DNA of 64,000 nt from JBCFAY01 sp038562375. Its GTDB lineage: Bacteria; Bacillota; Clostridia; Christensenellales; CAG-138. The notes below the pieces were generated by a model that saw only the letters and a program-made list of their open reading frames with translations, searched no databases and was not told where the DNA came from. Made by a program: the position numbers and the translations under genes. Below are positions 9,462 through 18,106 of the stretch, in pieces. Location of the stretch: contig JBCFAY010000009.1 in NCBI GenBank assembly GCA_038562375.1, positions 62,001 to 126,000 on the forward strand, read 5' to 3'. The stretch's first letter is position 1; every line of letters starts with the position of its first letter.

Positions 9462-9496
9462 AAGAAACGCGGCCATGTACCATAGCCGCGTTTCTT
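9462..9496 (-). terminator. Terminator of the glycine reductase operon
   Basis: A perfect 12-base stem (9462-9473 with 9485-9496) is followed on the minus strand by TTTGCGCC after TTTCTT. It lies 18 bases past the grdD stop and ends the operon. Confidence 0.8.
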
Positions 9497-9513
9497 GGAT
9501 CGTACAGTTGTGT

Positions 9514-10668
9514 TTACAGGTAACCGGCGCCCTTGAGGATCTCGATCGCCTTTTCGTGGTCCTCGGGCGCTACGAGGACGATGGGGCCCGTGCAGCCCAT
9601 GCCGGAGGAAGCGTAGATGCCCTGCTTCCATACCGCGCGCACGGCGTTTTCGAGCTCGAGGATCTCGATGCCGGGGATTTCGCTCGTGACGACCTTTTCC
9701 GGCGGGGCCTTCACTTCCTCGGCGTCGGCTTTATTTTCGGCAGGAGCACAGAGCTTTTGCAAGATCGCGGCGAGGCCCGCTTTTTCGGCGAGCTTAAACT
9801 CCTCTTCCACCTTGGCAAGCAGCTTGCCCTTCGCGCACTGGCCGGCGTACTGGATCGCACCGGCCACCACGGGGGCGCCGGAAGCGCGGGAGATGATGTT
9901 GATGATGCGGTCGTAGCCGCGGCCGATGCCGGGGCCGTAGCCGTCGCCCAGGGATTCGTAGCTGCCGCCGGTGGTGAACGCGCTCATCACCTTTATGACG
10001 ACGTTTCCGGTCAGCGAGTCCATCACCATGATGTCCGGCACGCCCTGCAAGAGGTCGTTTCCGCGCATGGCCACGCCGCCGTCGGCGCGGGCCGAGCTCG
10101 TGAAATGGATGGGATAGCCGTCGTCGCGCAGTTTAAGGAGCACACGCTCCAGCTGCCGCGCGCCGTCGATGTTCAGGATGCCGACCGTGGGCGCAGGGTT
10201 GCCGCAGGCTTTTGCCGCCGCGATGGCCGAGATGGTGTTCTTGAGCATGGCGGACACGCGCTCGATATCCGAGGTGCCCGTGGTGTTGGCGACGTACATC
10301 CTGCGGCCGAGGCCGGGCGTGATCACGCGGCCGACCGTGGAAACGCCGATCGGGAACGCATAGTGCATTGTGACGGCCGCATCGAGCTCGCCCGAGAGGA
10401 GCATCCTGTCCATGATCTCATGAGAGGTGGCCATGCAGTCCGATTTCACGACGCGAAGGCCGGTCTCGCAGGGCATACCGATGACCACGACCTCGATCGA
10501 CGGATCGGCCTGCTGTGCAAGCTCCGCGCCGCGGAGCATTTCCGCCTCGCCGTGCTCGCTGCCCGCCATTGTAAGCCCCACGCGCGCCCTTTTGCAAAAG
10601 CTGCCGGACACAAGGCCGTGGGCCATTTCCTCGAATATTTCAGCGATGGTATTTTTTGCAGTATCCAT
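9514..10668 (-). CDS. grdD: Glycine reductase complex protein C, alpha subunit GrdD
   Basis: With GrdC this subunit turns the Se-carboxymethyl group carried by selenoprotein GrdA into a protein-bound acetyl thioester and releases acetyl phosphate, the energy-yielding step of glycine reduction. The 384 residues match the family in length and have a phosphotransacetylase-like fold. The C-terminal motif GMGCTGPIV places a cysteine at 359, the position reported as essential in the Eubacterium acidaminophilum enzyme. It is the last gene of the operon, 11 bases after grdC and just before a strong terminator. Confidence 0.95.
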   Translation of the reverse strand: MDTAKNTIAEIFEEMAHGLVSGSFCKRARVGLTMAGSEHGEAEMLRGAELAQQADPSIEVVVIGMPCETGLRVVKSDCMATSHEIMDRMLLSGELDAAVTMHYAFPIGVSTVGRVITPGLGRRMYVANTTGTSDIERVSAMLKNTISAIAAAKACGNPAPTVGILNIDGARQLERVLLKLRDDGYPIHFTSSARADGGVAMRGNDLLQGVPDIMVMDSLTGNVVIKVMSAFTTGGSYESLGDGYGPGIGRGYDRIINIISRASGAPVVAGAIQYAGQCAKGKLLAKVEEEFKLAEKAGLAAILQKLCAPAENKADAEEVKAPPEKVVTSEIPGIEILELENAVRAVWKQGIYASSGMGCTGPIVLVAPEDHEKAIEILKGAGYL

Positions 10669-10679
10669 GATTGCCTCCC

Positions 10680-12224
10680 TTATTCCGCTTTGAGGGATGC
10701 GGCAAAGTTCATCATCGCTTCGGCTATCATGTTCTTGATCTCATCGCGGTTGATGGCTTCGCCGGAGGAAACCGTGCCCGGGTTCTTTTCCACGATGAAG
10801 GAGACGCCGTCGAACAAGTTGGTAAGGCGCCCAAGGAACAGGCTCCCCTTGCCGACGACCATCACGCGGTTGAGCGCGCCCGCTTCCATTAGGTCCTTGC
10901 AGTGCGCAAGGAACGGCACGCCCGAGGGGATATGCCCCTGCGTGGGGGCGAAGCCGGGCATGCTGATGCGGTCGACCACGTCGTTGAGTTCGGCGCGCTC
11001 AAAGTCCTTGCGCATGACGCCCAGCGCGGCGATCATCTTGTAGTTGGCCTTTGGCACGTCTCCCGCGCCGGCAGGCTCGGTGATCTCCGGATTCTGCATC
11101 TCCACCGAGAAGGTGTCGATCTCCTTCAGGCTGATGCCCGCGCGATCCAGAGGATCCGCCACGATCGCCTGCATGACGGCCTGGGGCGAAGCTCCCGAGC
11201 CGATCTTGTGGCGGCCGACCACATCCGTACGGATGATGGGGCTTACGCCGTCATTCTCCGCGATGTGCACGGCAAAAGCGCCCAGGCAGTCCTCAAGGAT
11301 GGGAAGGCCTTTTTTTGCATGATCCTTTGCGTTGAGGCCAAGCTTGGCGGAGGCGCCGCCCGCCAACACGACGACGTGCCTGTAAACGCCGGCTTGCACC
11401 AGAGCTGCGGCTTCCACCAGTGCGTGCGCCGGGCCCGCGCAAAATGAGCGGGTATCCGAACCCGTGGCGTTGATCAAGCCGCACACCTCGCCGATCGCCT
11501 TCGCGAAGTTGCCGCCGCCGCGCTGGTTCATATCGCCGCAGGCTTCCTCGGAACACTCGATGATGTACTCGACGTCCGCAGCAGCGAGGCCGGTCTTATA
11601 GAGCAGCAGCGCGAGCGCGTAAACCGCGGAGGCCTTGCTGACCAGATTTTCAAACATGACGTGCTCGGAAAGAGCGGCGTCGAAATCGTGCGCCTTCTTG
11701 ACGCAGCCGATGAGCGCGCCCTCAAAGTACATGGGCTCCGCCTTGTGGGCATCCACGAGATCCTTTATGGCGCAAGTTTCGGCATAGTTCTTGTCAAGCT
11801 TCGCAAGTGCGGGAAGCGAGCCCAGCGCCTTGTGCGCGCGCAGCTTTTCGGCGGCCGCCTTTTGGAAGCCCTCCTCCATGAGGACGAGGTCGAACGCGTC
11901 GACGACCTTCATCATGCCGTAGAACTCGTCCAAGGGCATCATTTCGCCGTGCTTGCCCTCGCGCGAAGCGTCCTTGACCGGGTTTTCGTACCATGGTCTT
12001 GGAATGCCGTTGAGATCCTTCGGCTGAAGATTGCCGATGTACACCTGGTTGGGAGGATACGCAACGGCCTGCTCAAAGCTCCTGTAATGCTTGTGAAGAT
12101 TGGCCAGATGCTCCGAATTTGGGTTGATGTGCCTCTCGCTGGTCTGGGTGCTGCCCTGATGAAGGACCATGTCGTTGGCCTGAATCAGCGCGTAAGCCGC
12201 GCCTTTTAATACGGGGAAGCTCAT
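10680..12224 (-). CDS. grdC: Glycine reductase complex protein C, beta subunit GrdC
   Basis: This 514-residue protein is full length for GrdC, a subunit with a thiolase/ketoacyl-synthase-III-like fold. It works with GrdD in taking over the carboxymethyl group from GrdA and forming acetyl phosphate from inorganic phosphate. The start (ATG 12222-12224) has AGGAGG about 10 bases upstream. It lies 138 bases downstream of grdB, the widest gap in the operon, and that gap contains an internal terminator hairpin. grdD follows 11 bases later. Confidence 0.95.
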   Translation of the reverse strand: MSFPVLKGAAYALIQANDMVLHQGSTQTSERHINPNSEHLANLHKHYRSFEQAVAYPPNQVYIGNLQPKDLNGIPRPWYENPVKDASREGKHGEMMPLDEFYGMMKVVDAFDLVLMEEGFQKAAAEKLRAHKALGSLPALAKLDKNYAETCAIKDLVDAHKAEPMYFEGALIGCVKKAHDFDAALSEHVMFENLVSKASAVYALALLLYKTGLAAADVEYIIECSEEACGDMNQRGGGNFAKAIGEVCGLINATGSDTRSFCAGPAHALVEAAALVQAGVYRHVVVLAGGASAKLGLNAKDHAKKGLPILEDCLGAFAVHIAENDGVSPIIRTDVVGRHKIGSGASPQAVMQAIVADPLDRAGISLKEIDTFSVEMQNPEITEPAGAGDVPKANYKMIAALGVMRKDFERAELNDVVDRISMPGFAPTQGHIPSGVPFLAHCKDLMEAGALNRVMVVGKGSLFLGRLTNLFDGVSFIVEKNPGTVSSGEAINRDEIKNMIAEAMMNFAASLKAE

Positions 12225-12285
12225 GTGTGCTCATCCTCCTAAATGAATTCTGTTCCATTCTATGTAAAGTCGGTTGTTTTCCGTT

Positions 12286-12319
12286 TTATAAAAGGGGCCG
12301 AGCGTTTCCACCCGGCCCC
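12286..12319 (-). terminator. Internal terminator/attenuator between grdB and grdC
   Basis: GGGGCCG (12294-12300) pairs perfectly with CGGCCCC (12313-12319). On the minus strand the stem is followed by TTTTATAAAA. It lies within the operon, between the selenoprotein genes and the protein C genes, so it may lower the level of grdC-grdD relative to the upstream genes. Confidence 0.7.
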
Positions 12320-12362
12320 GCGAGCGCTTCAAAGACCCGGATTCCGGTATGCGGCCGGAAGG

Positions 12363-13661
12363 TTAGTCGTTGAACACGGTCTGGCCGTCCACATCGGTGG
12401 AAAGGGCTTTGAGGGCCTTCCTCACCAGCTTACGGCGCAGTTCTTTCTCATCGGCGGGCTCAAGTGCCGGATTGCCCAGGGGATAGGGAATCGCAACCGT
12501 GGGCACGATCCTGTTTGCTCCAACCGTGAGGGAGATCGGCACGACGGTGCACATGTGTACTACCGGAATGCCGTGACGCTCGATCTCTTTTACCATCGTT
12601 GCACCGCAACGCGTGCAGGTGCCTCAGGTGGAGGTGAGGATAACGCCGGCAACGTGGCTGGCGATTAGATCCTCGGCGATCTCGCGTGCAAATGCCTTGG
12701 CGTTGGCAACGGAGGTACCGTTGCCGACCGTGGCGTACCAATATTCATGAAGGGAGCCGATCTCACCGGCTTTTTCCATCTCCTTCAACACGTCCACAGG
12801 AAGGACGCGGTCAAGGTCGAGGTTTGCATAAACCGGGTCGTAACCGCCGTGCGCGGTTTCACCGTTCGTCGGATCAAAATCGGTGATGTCCTTTAAGCTG
12901 TACTTGCCGTACTTCGAGGCGCTGGAGGACTCGATCCTGTCCGGGTTGCCCTTGGGTACCGGGCCGCCGGAGGATACGAGGGCGATCTTCGCCTTCGTGA
13001 TGTCCTTGATGGCGGGCATCGGGTCTACGCGGTCGAATACGGGCATGGGATACTCGGTCTTGAACTCTTCGCCCGCGATCTTCTTAAGAAGCATCTTAAC
13101 GGCGCGCTTGGAGCCGCGCTCGTCCGCGAAGTAGTTCACGCGCAATCCCTTGGGAACATAACCTTCGGTGATTTCTTCACCGGCGATCAGCTTTTTGACG
13201 ATGGCTGCCATGGCGGGGATCGCCTGGCGCATGGTCGCGGCGGAGTTGCCGACTTCCACAAAGTAGCCGTGGCGCTTGTACATTTCAAGGCCCGGGTTTT
13301 CGATGTAGAGGCCGCCTACGACCGGGATGCCCAGTTTTTCGTCCACCATCTCGGCTACCATACCGCAAGCCATGCCGTAGCGGCCGGCGTTGAAGCCGGG
13401 CCCTACGACCACGATCTCGGGATTGTAGCTTTTGATCATTTCGAGTACCGCTGCGGAAGCTTCTTCAACCTTTTCGTTGAAATAGCTGTCACCGCAGATG
13501 ACGGTGCCTACGATTTCAGCCACATCCTTAAGCGCAGCGCCCAGAGCCATGCCGGGGCCGACGTGACCGTCGCGCTTCTCGGGCGGCGTATTCGCAAACT
13601 CTTCGCCGCCGATACCTGCATAGAACTGATTGATGTAGTGAACAATGCGTGTCTTTGTCAC
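12363..13661 (-). CDS. grdB: Glycine reductase protein B selenoprotein subunit GrdB (UGA = selenocysteine)
   Basis: GrdB binds glycine together with the pyruvoyl subunit made from GrdE; its selenocysteine attacks the Schiff-base-activated substrate. The frame is interrupted by TGA at 12624-12626 (complement TCA). Reading through it joins both halves into 432 residues with the motif Sec346-G-T-C349-T-R-C352, the U-x-x-C-x-x-C expected for GrdB. A small hairpin with a GGU loop follows the UGA. The start is GTG 13661, supported by AAAGGAGG seven bases upstream; a more 5' ATG in frame lies in the grdA end and has no ribosome site. It sits 13 bases after grdA. Confidence 0.95.
12597..12611 (-). 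promoter_or_regulatory. Candidate bacterial SECIS hairpin of grdB
   Basis: Starting 12 bases after the UGA, CGTTGC and GCAACG form a perfect 6-base stem with a GGT loop, the loop at about +19. A GGU-containing apical loop in this distance range is typical of SECIS hairpins bound by SelB. Folding was judged by eye. Confidence 0.55.
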
Positions 13662-13674
13662 ACTGTTGCCTCCT

Positions 13675-14124
13675 TTAACCGCGATAGGTGGTGACTTCGG
13701 AAATGATGGCGTCGACATCGAGTACCATTTCCATCATGCTGATCTGCTCGTCGTACACGGCGGGATCAACTTCATTCTTTAATTCAAACATATGATATGC
13801 TTTGAGTCCCAACGGGACTCCTGCCAGCGGACCTGCAAAGGTCGGATCACCGGCGGAAACGGTTTCGGCAGCCAGTCCGGAAGCTTCCGCTTCCGCGCCG
13901 CCCAATACTACGATGAGGTCTTCGTTTCCGTATTGCTCACAAAGAGCCTTGATCCTGGCCTGGTTTTCGAGGTCCATGGCACCTGCGGACGTTCAGACAA
14001 AGCATTCCGTTGTGGAAAATACCACTTCGGCGCCGGCCGATTTGACGCATTCTTCCATCGCCGGGCCCGGAATACCGTCACGGTCGCCGAGGATCGCTAC
14101 TTTTTTGCCTTGCAGCATTCCCAT
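13675..14124 (-). CDS. grdA: Glycine reductase selenoprotein A GrdA (UGA = selenocysteine)
   Basis: GrdA is the small selenoprotein that carries the carboxymethyl group from protein B to protein C and is re-reduced by thioredoxin. The frame from ATG 14124 (AGGCAGGA upstream) runs 43 codons to TGA (13993-13995), then on to a total of 149 residues. The motif is C41-F-V-Sec44-T-S-A-G, and Sec44 is the exact position known for the family. Downstream sequence with MDLENQ and LIVVLGGAEAEA fits GrdA. It lies between grdE and grdB, so it is read from the riboswitch-controlled promoter. Confidence 0.96.
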
Positions 14125-14186
14125 GACAAATTCCTGCCTTTCTCAAAATTAGGGTTTCAAAACCCTGTCGTACTTTGATATCCTGC

Positions 14187-15476
14187 CTAGATACCTTTTG
14201 CGGTGAGCGTGAAATAGCCCAGTTCGTTGGTGGAGCCGGTGATCACCTGGATTTCGGCCGTGATGGATCCGTCCGCAGCGAGGCTTCCGGCCCAACCGCC
14301 CGCGATGACGTCCGCCACTTCGGGATAACCGATGACGGTGTCCATCTTGGAAAGGGTTATCACCTCGTTGGCGTTGCCGGCGGTGACGCAGGCGTCGCCC
14401 AAGGGGGTCGAGTCGGCCAGGGACTGCGAAGCGCCGTCCCGCCCGGCGTACTCGTCGGTGATGAGCACGGACTTGATTCCCTTTTTCTCGATCTTGTTGC
14501 AGTTCATGACCAGGTCGGCGTCCGGGTTGCCGAAGCCTTCCTCGGAGATGATAACCGCGTCGGCGCCCAGGAACTCGACGAGCTTTGCAGTCATGTTGGA
14601 AGACCTTTCCTTATCCATGAGCGTCACGTTTTCGTTTGTGACGACGCTGCCGAGGAAGTTGATGGTCTTGCCGTGCTCGGCGTAGAGGTCCGTGATCACC
14701 GGGCTGTTCATGTGCACGTACGTCGGGTTCTTGTCGCAGGCGGAAACGCAGTTTCCGCTGGAGATCGCTCCGTCAAACGCCTCGGTGGGGTACATGAAGG
14801 TGGGCACGATCTGCTTGACGTCAACGCCGTAATAATAGGTGTTGTGCAGCAAGCCCTGGGTCTGGAGCATGTAGACGTACACGACCTTGGGAAGGTTCGG
14901 GTACTCTTTTACCTGCTCGAGAAGAGGCTTGGTCTCATACACGTCCACCTGGTCGGGCTTTGCGTCTTTGCCCGCCGCGCCGAGATAGTTCGCCGCCCGG
15001 AAACCCGCGAGGCGCACAACCACTTCGTGCTCGTGCTGCTTGAGGCTGTCGATGGGTTCAACCTTGACGACGACGTTTTGGGTTTTAGAGAACGGGGTGT
15101 ATTCCGCTCCCTTGCCGGACATGTCGATGATGCCCTCCTGGAAACCCACAATCTTGCCCGTCGTAACGACGGCGGCGCCCTTTAAGACATTTGTCTTACC
15201 GGAGCCGACCTGTTCCACGCCCGTCATAAAGCCGGGCAGGATACCGCCGGGACCTTCGACCTTAACGCGGGGTTCGACAACGTCCTTGACCGGGATGATG
15301 CGAACCGATTCACCGGGGCGAGCCAAGAAAACCTCAACGGATTTGATCCTGTCGTCGCCGCCCTGTGCTGCTTTGGCCAATTCATCTTTGTCGACGTAGA
15401 GCGTGCCGTTTTTGACTTCCGTCTTGGCGGCAAAATCCACGTTCTTGATGAATATGGAGCCAACTTCCAAGCGCAT
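14187..15476 (-). CDS. grdE: Glycine reductase protein B proprotein GrdE
   Basis: GrdE is made as a proprotein that cleaves itself before a cysteine, which becomes the N-terminal pyruvoyl group of the substrate-binding subunit of protein B; the two fragments join GrdB. The 429 residues match the family. The sequence SSGN242-C243-VSACDKN marks the cleavage site (Cys242 in E. acidaminophilum). The start ATG 15476 has an AAAGGAGG site. It follows trxA and precedes grdA. Confidence 0.95.
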   Translation of the reverse strand: MRLEVGSIFIKNVDFAAKTEVKNGTLYVDKDELAKAAQGGDDRIKSVEVFLARPGESVRIIPVKDVVEPRVKVEGPGGILPGFMTGVEQVGSGKTNVLKGAAVVTTGKIVGFQEGIIDMSGKGAEYTPFSKTQNVVVKVEPIDSLKQHEHEVVVRLAGFRAANYLGAAGKDAKPDQVDVYETKPLLEQVKEYPNLPKVVYVYMLQTQGLLHNTYYYGVDVKQIVPTFMYPTEAFDGAISSGNCVSACDKNPTYVHMNSPVITDLYAEHGKTINFLGSVVTNENVTLMDKERSSNMTAKLVEFLGADAVIISEEGFGNPDADLVMNCNKIEKKGIKSVLITDEYAGRDGASQSLADSTPLGDACVTAGNANEVITLSKMDTVIGYPEVADVIAGGWAGSLAADGSITAEIQVITGSTNELGYFTLTAKGI

Positions 15477-15536
15477 AAGATCTTTTCCTCCTTTGAAAAG
15501 ATTTTTATTTTTAGCGTTACCCGCTAAAAACCTGAA

Positions 15537-15857
15537 CTAGCCGACCAACTCGTCGAGCTTTTTCTGAACGGCGGGCATGTCGATGGCCTCCTTGTCGAAC
15601 ACGAAGGTCTTTTCGCCGTCCTTGTAGAACACGAAGGTGGGAATTCCCATGACCTTCTGCGCAATCGCCAGGCGCTTGTTGCCGGCGGTATCGAGCTTGC
15701 AGAACTTCGCGCGGCCCGCGTTCTTCTCGGCAAAGGCCTCCACCTCGGGCAGAAGCGCCAGGCAGGGTTCGCATTTGGGGCTCCAGAAATCGACAAATAC
15801 GATGCCCTTTGCCTCGATGACTTCCTGGTCAAAATTGTCTTTGGTCAGTTCAACCAT
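15537..15857 (-). CDS. trxA: Thioredoxin of the glycine reductase system
   Basis: A 106-residue thioredoxin that passes electrons from TrxB to GrdA. The start ATG 15857 has AAAGGAGGATAAGAC upstream; an 8-codon 5' extension in frame is not supported. The active site is W-S-P-K-C29-E-P-C32, so CEPC replaces the usual CGPC, which should shift its redox potential. Variant active sites are known for glycine-reductase thioredoxins. It lies between trxB and grdE in the same operon. Confidence 0.92.
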   Translation of the reverse strand: MVELTKDNFDQEVIEAKGIVFVDFWSPKCEPCLALLPEVEAFAEKNAGRAKFCKLDTAGNKRLAIAQKVMGIPTFVFYKDGEKTFVFDKEAIDMPAVQKKLDELVG

Positions 15858-15907
15858 TGTCTTATCCTCCTTTCGCTGCAATTCGTTTTATGAAAAAAGG
15901 GTTTTCC

Positions 15908-17122
15908 TTATTTCAACATTTCCTGAATGGCGGAAACCGACACGTTGTTCTCCAGACGGGCCTTGACCACGCCGTTTTCAAACAGGAGCACCGTGGGGAT
16001 CTTGGTCACGTGGTAGGTGGCCGCGGTCTTCTGATTGCGGTAGGTGTCAAGCTTGGCGAGAGCAACCTTGCCGTCCAACATATTGACAACCTTTTCAAGC
16101 AGGCTGATGGTCGCGATACTGTCCTCGAATTGGGGAGCCCAGAACGCGAGGAGCACGGGGATTTTGCTGTCGAGAACCTGCTCTTTGAAGGATTCCATCT
16201 CCGCGAGGTATTTCTCGGCGGCAACCGATGCAATCGCGCCGTCCGCCGCGGCGGTGACGACCTGGCGCAAGTATTTGGCGCAAGCATCGCCCGCGGCATA
16301 CACGCCGGGAACGTTGGTCTCCATCTTATCGTTGACAATGATGTAGCCCTGCGGGTTGAGTTCCACCTTGCCCTGCAGGAACTGCGTCTTAGGCACGGTA
16401 CCGACGAAGAAGAACACGCCGTTGACTTCCTTGGAGGTAATCTCCCCGGTTTTGATGTTTTTGATGTTAACGCTTTCGACCAGTTCGTCGCCGACGATCT
16501 CGTCGAGCACGCTCGACCATACCCACTTGATCTTGGGGTTCCTGAACGCCTTTTCCGCGCTCGCTTTGTTGCAGTCCAGGATCCCTTCGTCGTGGATGAC
16601 GATGATCGTGACCTCGTTTGCAAACTTGGTCAGATACATGGCCTCCTCGATGGCGGCGTCGCCGTTGCCGACGACAGCGACGTCGAGGTCTTCAAAGAAG
16701 TCCGCGTCGCAGGTGGCGCAATAGGACACGCCTTTGCCGCGAAGTTTGCCCTCGCCCTTGATGTTGAGCGAACGGGGTTCGGCGCCGGGGGCGAGCACCA
16801 CGCAGTGCGCCTGATACGTCTGGCCGTCCTTGGTGGTGACGGTCTTGACCATGCCGTCGAGGTCCATCTCGGTGACCCAGCCCTTGATGATCGAGGTGCC
16901 GAAGTGCTCCGCGTGGCGCGCGAGCTGCGCGGTCAGGCCCGGGCCCGTGCTGTGTTCAAAGAAGCCGGGGTAGTTTTCAAGTTCCTCCGTGGTTGCAGCC
17001 TGGCCGCCGGGACGCCCCTTTTCGATGATGGCGGTCTTGAGCCTTGCGCGGCTTCCATAGATTCCTGCCGCAAGACCGCCCGGGCCGCCGCCGACGACGA
17101 GGATGTCATAGATGTCGGACAT
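15908..17122 (-). CDS. trxB: Thioredoxin reductase with fused redox-inactive thioredoxin-like domain
   Basis: The first ~305 residues are a pyridine-nucleotide flavoprotein of the TrxB type: the FAD motif GGGPGGLAAG is at 11-20, the active disulfide C135-A-T-C138 lies in GVSYCATCDADFF, and VYAAGDAC is near 280. Residues ~310-404 add a thioredoxin-like domain whose active site reads W-A-P-Q-F-E-D, with no CxxC. The protein is 404 residues against ~310 for ordinary TrxB. It supplies electrons to trxA, encoded 50 bases downstream. The extra domain may help dock partners. A GGGAG site lies 13 bases before the start, a rather long spacing. Confidence 0.93.
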   Translation of the reverse strand: MSDIYDILVVGGGPGGLAAGIYGSRARLKTAIIEKGRPGGQAATTEELENYPGFFEHSTGPGLTAQLARHAEHFGTSIIKGWVTEMDLDGMVKTVTTKDGQTYQAHCVVLAPGAEPRSLNIKGEGKLRGKGVSYCATCDADFFEDLDVAVVGNGDAAIEEAMYLTKFANEVTIIVIHDEGILDCNKASAEKAFRNPKIKWVWSSVLDEIVGDELVESVNIKNIKTGEITSKEVNGVFFFVGTVPKTQFLQGKVELNPQGYIIVNDKMETNVPGVYAAGDACAKYLRQVVTAAADGAIASVAAEKYLAEMESFKEQVLDSKIPVLLAFWAPQFEDSIATISLLEKVVNMLDGKVALAKLDTYRNQKTAATYHVTKIPTVLLFENGVVKARLENNVSVSAIQEMLK

Positions 17123-17162
17123 AGTAGTTGTTTTTCTCCCTTCCAGTAATTGAAGTTTTCTC

Positions 17163-17549
17163 TCAAAAGTGGTATTCGCAGGGCAGCGCCTGAATCGCCG
17201 ATTGAATCAGGTCGAGGTCGATGAGGCGAAAGTCCTCGAGCGCCCGCTCGGGGTATTCGCGGTTCTTGATCCCAAGTTTCGCGAGAACCTGCAGGGCCCC
17301 TTCGATGTGGGATAAGGAATCCGCGTGCAGCGGGGCGGGCTTTATGGATAAAACCAAGCTTTTGTAAGGGCTCTCGTTGGGCTTTACGCTCCCCGAAAGC
17401 GGGTGGTTTATAAGCCTTGCGCCAAAGTGGATGGCATCGCGGCCAAGCTTAAAAATTCCTTCAACGGTCGCGTCGTAGAGCTCCGTCACGCCCGGGAAGG
17501 CTTCTTTTACGGCGGGGTTGTTGGTGAGTATCCGAAAGTTGGCCGCCAT
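17163..17549 (-). CDS. grdX: GrdX protein, glycine reductase operon accessory protein
   Basis: This 128-residue protein is the first gene of the operon. The start ATG 17549 is chosen because GGAGG lies six bases upstream (GGAGGTTTTTTATG); the frame extends ten codons 5' without a site. It matches GrdX, a small family found only at the head of grd operons, whose exact role is not known. It has no membrane segments or Cys pairs; the only cysteine is near the C-terminus (LPCEYHF). About 340 bases of leader separate it from the riboswitch terminator. Confidence 0.85.
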   Translation of the reverse strand: MAANFRILTNNPAVKEAFPGVTELYDATVEGIFKLGRDAIHFGARLINHPLSGSVKPNESPYKSLVLSIKPAPLHADSLSHIEGALQVLAKLGIKNREYPERALEDFRLIDLDLIQSAIQALPCEYHF

Positions 17550-17886
17550 AAAAAACCTCCATCTCAAAAGGATCCGCACTCATTATGTAACCGGTTCCCT
17601 AGCGCCCTAAGCAAAGGATGGCCGGACCTGTACGCCTCAAGCTGCTATTTCAGCGCATTTCGCCGCTATCATCGGTCGGAGCCGCCCTAGCTCAGCTTTC
17701 CCCCGCTCCTTGAACCGCATCCGAAAAGAGCCGCTTCGAGGCGAAGGATTTAGAAAGCTGGAAAGCATGACGGTGCAAGGCGCCGACACAAAGGCATAGT
17801 GGTGGCGCTACGGCGATTGCCGGAAACACAGCAACGGCGTGCTTTCCTGCTCCCTAAACCGCGTGGGCCGATCCCTTTTGCCCAAC
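17550..17886 (-). other. Untranslated leader between riboswitch terminator and grdX
   Basis: About 340 bases that would be transcribed after antitermination but before grdX. I see no ribosome site with an open frame and no second riboswitch consensus. It is GC-rich with several short complementary stretches, and may fold or contain processing sites. Function unknown. Confidence 0.5.
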
Positions 17887-17916
17887 AAAAAAAACGGCAA
17901 AATCGCATTGCCGTTT
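17887..17916 (-). terminator. Riboswitch expression-platform terminator
   Basis: A 9-base stem (17892-17900 with 17908-17916, AAACGGCAA and complement) is followed on the minus strand by a run of eight Ts. It begins 24 bases after the glycine aptamer, so it is the element the riboswitch would switch. Confidence 0.85.
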
Positions 17917-17939
17917 CCCTGTCTTTCAGAGCTGGTCCC

Positions 17940-18060
17940 GCTAAAAGTACTTCTGCCTGAGAGTTTCGCGCACCGCCTGGCATAGGCGGGTACGTTTGCC
18001 CCTTCGGCGCTTTTTGCCGCCTCCAAGCAGCAGCATGGCAAAAAGCTCTCCTAATAGCCG
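17940..18060 (-). ncRNA. Glycine riboswitch, single aptamer
   Basis: On the minus strand the aptamer shows GGAGAGC, then GCGCCGAAGGGGCAAACG, then ACTCTCAGGCAGAAG, the conserved core of glycine riboswitches, with P1 formed by GCTATTAG and CTTTTAGC. Only one full aptamer is visible. A following CTCTGAAAG may be a vestigial second-aptamer helix of a type-1 singlet. With the terminator downstream and a glycine-degrading operon behind it, glycine binding should favour read-through (an ON switch). Confidence 0.93.
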
Positions 18061-18106
18061 TCATCCCGATATTTTGTTAATCAAATATCAATATCTTTCC
18101 ATCTGC

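Noticed and set aside
9475..11043. 522-codon plus-strand frame
   Set aside because: It is antisense to grdD and grdC, in GC-rich codons; no motif.
12624..13718. grdB as a truncated pseudogene
   Set aside because: The stop is UGA at the known selenocysteine position and selA, selB and tRNA-Sec are present.
15857..17149. 430-codon plus-strand frame
   Set aside because: Antisense to trxB; no ribosome site or domain.
17750..18064. 104-codon minus-strand frame
   Set aside because: It runs through the glycine aptamer and its terminator, so it is not a gene.
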